From Phytoseiulus persimilis (taxonomy: Eukaryota; Arthropoda; Arachnida; Mesostigmata; Phytoseiidae): a stretch of DNA of 64,000 nucleotides. The stretch spans positions 18,662,001-18,726,000 of the forward strand of contig CM075101.1 of assembly GCA_037576195.1 (NCBI GenBank), read 5' to 3'. Position 1 is the stretch's first letter, and each line of letters begins with the position of its first letter. The notes under the pieces were generated by a model, which did not search any database, was not told the DNA's origin, and saw only the letters and a program-made list of their open reading frames with translations. The translations under genes were made by a program, and so were the position numbers. Of this stretch, positions 60,741 through 64,000 are shown piece after piece.

Positions 60741-62313
60741 TTATTCCTGCCCAAACATTTCCGCCCGCATCCGTCCCAGCGCATGAGTCCGATGGACCAA
60801 GAAAAACCAGCTGAGCCAGTTGCGCGTGGCTGTGGTCGCTGCTTATACAGCCGGCTCTCGCGAAGGTTTACTGCTTTGAAAGAGAACACCGCTGGAATCC
60901 CACAACAGCATGTAGTGGCCAGCTGATATTAATTTCGAATGCTTATTATTCTAATACATCGTGCCCCGCCGAAGCTCACACGGTGATACACACAGGGGCA
61001 CACATACTAACATACAAAAATATACCCATCTCCGTGCCACTGTCCTGTCGTAAAACCCAGGTCACCCGGAAGGCTTCAAGGGCCTACCCCACTCATGAAA
61101 CCGCTGTAAATAAATATCATGAGTCTCGGGAACAGCCCGGATCCATCGACTTTGGAACGAACTGACATTCGACTGCGTAGACTTGGCAAAAATTCGACTC
61201 CTCGCTGGGCGCGAGTTCAACACAAACTTGCTCAAGCTGCCGTCGATGAACGCGGAATCGGAAACTGAACGAACCTTTGTCGGGAGTCTTCCTGAAAGTT
61301 AACCTCCTCGAGCCACATGGATACTGGATTTGATACGACGGGTGCCGAGGGCACTCGCTTCATCGATGTGAAGCTAGAATTATCGGCACAGCGAGAGTTG
61401 ATGAAACTGACAGCGGTTGGGTACGCGGGGAAGGGACGCTGAACTGTCCCGAAAAGAGTATCCTCTAGAGGCGCTTCCGGGCTGGGCTCTCTCCCTTCCA
61501 GGCCGCCGCACGGACGGAAACGTGCGCTGTTCCAGAGAGATTGCATTCCTAAAAGCATCCCATGAGCCGCTCCCCATCGATGAGAGCAGCAATAGGTGCA
61601 GCCGAACAGCGTTGTTGATCCTCATCTGATGCGCTCAGCGAGCTTCCGAGAATACTCGCGTAGCAAAAAACACAGCCACGAAAAAAAAGGATCTGGCGAA
61701 ATCTCTTTTTGCCATCACGCGGTTCTGCGAATCCGTGCGCTCGCTGAAGCTCTCCGAAGCGGCATATCATGCAACCGATGATAATAGTGTTTTTTAGATG
61801 ATTCTGTCAGTCAATGGATCCCAGGGGTGAGATGCTACATCAACCACCTGTACTCCGCTCCTTCGAGCTGATAAGGTAGGCTGACGGATAAGCAGGCTCA
61901 GTGCGCTCGTTAATAAGCGGGCAGCAATTCAGAGCAGAAGCAGCCACGCCGAGCGGCGCACAACGCGTTCTGCATACTGACGAGGACGTTTACGTAGAGT
62001 GAATATTGAACTGTACACACGAGCTCGCAGGTGACCTCCCGGCCGTGTATGGACTCGAACCGAGCCGAGGAAGCAGCAGAATCAGCTTCTGCTCGCGTAT
62101 TTTCATGCGTCTGCGAGAGGGTTCGGCCGACCCTCGCCACGTGGTCCGATCCGCGAGGAAGTCCCCGAGAAATTCATCCATTCCCTGAACCCTGACCACC
62201 GACGAGGAGATCCTCCTAGCTCACGTGGGTCCTGCTCGAAATCGGAAACTGACTCCGCCACCGCCGGAGTTCAATCATTCTCCAGAAGCAATATTCGCCC
62301 CCTGACGACACTT

Positions 62314-62949
62314 TTATTGAGGAAGACATGACGAACGGCTCGATGTCGACTCGCCGAATGATTCAGTCAGGGAAGCATTTGACAAATAGATACATCTATC
62401 TATTTGTCCGGGCGCGGTCCGAGTCGGAGGAGCGCTCGACAGCCGCCCTCGAAACTGCATCGAAGCCCGGGCACATACCCGCTGAATCGAGCGCAGACCA
62501 GCTCGAGCACTGCAGGGAGTCTTCGAGAGCAGGAAACGGAAATCCTTTCCGAAAGGTTGGTGAAAGGAAAACTCGCATCGATTCCTCGTTGACCAGCCAT
62601 TACGCACGAGTTTTTCTGCTTTGAGGCCTAATGGCAACTTGATGATGAGGCTTACTTTTGAGCGCTTCGAGACTAACTTCCCCAGCGGAACTTCGAACCG
62701 GAGAAGGAAACAGTCCTCCACATCGGAATGACCGCCTGGACGAGGATCGGGAACCTCTCTTGCAGTCCCGTCGCAATACGCCCTCGCGCGGGAAATCTCC
62801 AAACGCAGGGTCACCACCACGTGGCGGGGAGGCTGATTGCGTGTCACCCTGAGCACGATCGCTCTCTCGAGATGAGGGAAGACCCGCAAATGGTTCAATA
62901 AGTCATCGGGGAGAGATGGCGGATGATTTTGTACAAAAAACGTTGTCAC
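62314..62949 (-). CDS. Candidate coding segment, unknown protein (211 codons)
   Basis: I do not recognise this protein. The minus-strand frame is open for 211 codons, starting from a GTG rather than an ATG, so if real it is more likely an exon than a whole gene. Its first 130 codons are balanced, with alternating hydrophobic and charged residues (HVVVTLRLEI, RFEVPLGKLV, VSLIIKLPLG) suggesting beta-strands. LPDDLLNHL near the start loosely recalls a leucine-rich repeat, but only one such unit is visible. The last 60 codons are Ser/Arg/Pro-rich. Plus-strand frames over the same bases are shorter and Arg/Ser-rich, which favours the minus strand. It lies about 110 bases downstream of another minus-strand frame (63061-63783), with an AT-rich gap that could be an intron. 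Confidence 0.2.
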   Translation of the reverse strand: MTTFFVQNHPPSLPDDLLNHLRVFPHLERAIVLRVTRNQPPRHVVVTLRLEISRARAYCDGTAREVPDPRPGGHSDVEDCFLLRFEVPLGKLVSKRSKVSLIIKLPLGLKAEKLVRNGWSTRNRCEFSFHQPFGKDFRFLLSKTPCSARAGLRSIQRVCARASMQFRGRLSSAPPTRTAPGQIDRCIYLSNASLTESFGESTSSRSSCLPQ

Positions 62950-63060
62950 TGATCGCGTCTTGAGTGATGTTTAATCCATCACAGATGTGATTAGGATGGT
63001 CTGGCTACGTCCAAATTCCCAAATGGGTGTCAATTGGGTGGCAATAAACGAATTAATAAA

Positions 63061-63783
63061 TTAGCGTAAGCCGACACGATGCCGATGGATGGACGCAGAG
63101 ATAGATAGATAGATGGAAGGCCGGCTCGGCATCATTCGTTCGGTCCTGAAGGAGGGTTGCGGACCACGGAGCGGACCAGGGTCCTCTCTCTCCTCACAAG
63201 TGAAGACTGATTCGATCTGAACACTTGCAATACTTCGTCGTCGTAACCTCGGCCTCTCGAACCAGTTGTCCGAAACCTCCTCGATGTCAACACTTCTGGA
63301 TTCCTGTCCTCCACAACCAGACTCAAAACCGGACAGATCTGGGACTGCAATCCTCACACTGACCTCGGAGACAGACCTTGTTTTGCTAGGAAGCAGCTTC
63401 CGGCACGTCGCGAGGTTCTCTGTAGACAGTGACGGGGGAGTTTTTGCCTCCGTTGGGATGTTCGTGGCGAGAACATCGAATAAGGCTCGGTCGTCCACCC
63501 CATTGGGCACAGGAAACAAAATCCACTGTTGAACGAACGGGCGGGACCACGGGCAAGCGTGGCAGACAGCCCGCAAGCCGACAAAAGCATTTTTATTCCG
63601 AGTCTTAGTAGCGTCGTGTCCTGTTCGTGCGGTTGTCGGTAGTAGTGGATCGCTTGCTCTTTTGGTTCGCTGTTGTTGTGGTGGTCGTTCGTCGGCTTGC
63701 CTCCTCAGGACGACCGCGGCCGAGCGCCCCCCGACACTGCTGCCAAGACCTCGACGATGACGACAACAAACAAACGACGCCAT
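63061..63783 (-). CDS. Candidate coding segment, unknown protein (240 codons)
   Basis: I do not recognise this protein. The frame is open for 240 codons from an ATG at 63783. The first 85 codons are Arg/Thr/Ala-rich and look like chance. From about 63530 leftwards the sequence becomes protein-like, with many codons starting with G and stretches such as NGVDDRALFDVLATNIP and SVDIEEVSDNWFE. A plausible splice acceptor on the minus strand (pyrimidine-rich, ending TTCAACAG) lies just before this change, near 63530. Possible donors follow, such as GAG/GTCAGT near 63356. The last codons run through a (GATA)n repeat. An exon of roughly 170 bases inside this frame is the most plausible real part. Plus-strand frames overlap (63266-63532), so the strand is not certain. 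Confidence 0.2.
   Translation of the reverse strand: MASFVCCRHRRGLGSSVGGRSAAVVLRRQADERPPQQQRTKRASDPLLPTTARTGHDATKTRNKNAFVGLRAVCHACPWSRPFVQQWILFPVPNGVDDRALFDVLATNIPTEAKTPPSLSTENLATCRKLLPSKTRSVSEVSVRIAVPDLSGFESGCGGQESRSVDIEEVSDNWFERPRLRRRSIASVQIESVFTCEEREDPGPLRGPQPSFRTERMMPSRPSIYLSISASIHRHRVGLR
63099..63115. repeat. (GATA)n tetranucleotide repeat
   Basis: Four GATA units; GATG units occur nearby (63084-63092). Confidence 0.85.
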
Positions 63784-63789
63784 CGTTCA

Positions 63790-64000
63790 TAGGAGGAGTC
63801 CAACCGGGTGCGAGCAACTCGTAGACGATGAAATCGCCATTTGCACTCTCACACATAGCCATTTACAAAAGATAGAAACTCCCGAACACAGGCCACGACG
63901 TGCCGAACGAGGAGGGGAGTCGGCCGAAACCGGGAGTTCAGAGCCCCTCTTGAACCGTTTCGCTCCATTGGCGAACCCTAAGACCCAGTGGGTTTCAGCC
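63790..64000. other. Right edge, nothing recognised
   Basis: No open frame or repeat of note is visible in the last 210 bases. Confidence 0.5.

Larger units (their letters stand above)
57480..62310. other. Stretch without supported genes
   Basis: It holds homopolymers G14 (58843-58856) and C11 (60730-60740). Open frames reach about 140 codons (minus, 60058-60480), and none has a motif. A minus-strand frame at 61232-61558 (108 codons) has balanced composition but no recognisable family. Confidence 0.4.

Overview
The window looks like animal nuclear DNA that is poor in genes. Base composition is near 50% GC. CpG and the tetramer TCGA are frequent throughout, so there is no sign of CpG depletion. 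Microsatellites of many unit types are scattered about. Open frames are short, and the longest (284 codons) lies in a GC-rich patch and has a random-looking Arg/Ser/Pro composition. I see no bacterial operon layout, no rRNA, no CRISPR array and no intact mobile element. An invertebrate with little CpG methylation, such as an arthropod (perhaps a mite), would fit, but I cannot fix the taxon from the sequence.

No open frame could be matched with confidence to a known protein family. A few are listed at low confidence because their composition is protein-like or because they have plausible splice or poly(A) signals. The main ones are a plus-strand frame ending at two AATAAA signals (26907-27203), a plus-strand frame with one internal TGA (34339-34815), and two neighbouring minus-strand frames at the right end (62314-63783). 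Overlapping frames at 41.1-41.8 kb and a short frame at 47.6 kb are weaker still.

The better-supported features are non-coding. There are two GC-rich, CCAAT-box-bearing islands that resemble promoters or CpG-island-like elements (about 2.88-3.27 kb and 40.26-40.60 kb). There is one degenerate tRNA-like element (25423-25497), probably a tRNA-derived short interspersed repeat. There is a short relic resembling the second catalytic motif of a mariner/Tc1 transposase (54479-54691). Many simple repeats are present. Homopolymers of 11 or more are mostly G or C (eight tracts, the longest 26 G) rather than A or T (one tract).

By region: 0-2.9 kb shows nothing recognisable; 2.9-3.3 kb is the first CCAAT island; 3.6-25.4 kb holds only simple repeats and small palindromes; 25.4-27.2 kb has the tRNA-like element and a candidate exon; 27.2-40.2 kb is mostly featureless apart from one candidate frame and an AT-rich homeodomain/POU-type site cluster; 40.3-43.2 kb is the second island, weak coding candidates and a dense microsatellite cluster; 43.2-64 kb contains the transposase relic, most of the long G/C homopolymers and the right-end minus-strand frames. 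Nothing shows how these elements might work together. The simplest reading is an intergenic or intronic stretch with two possible promoters.
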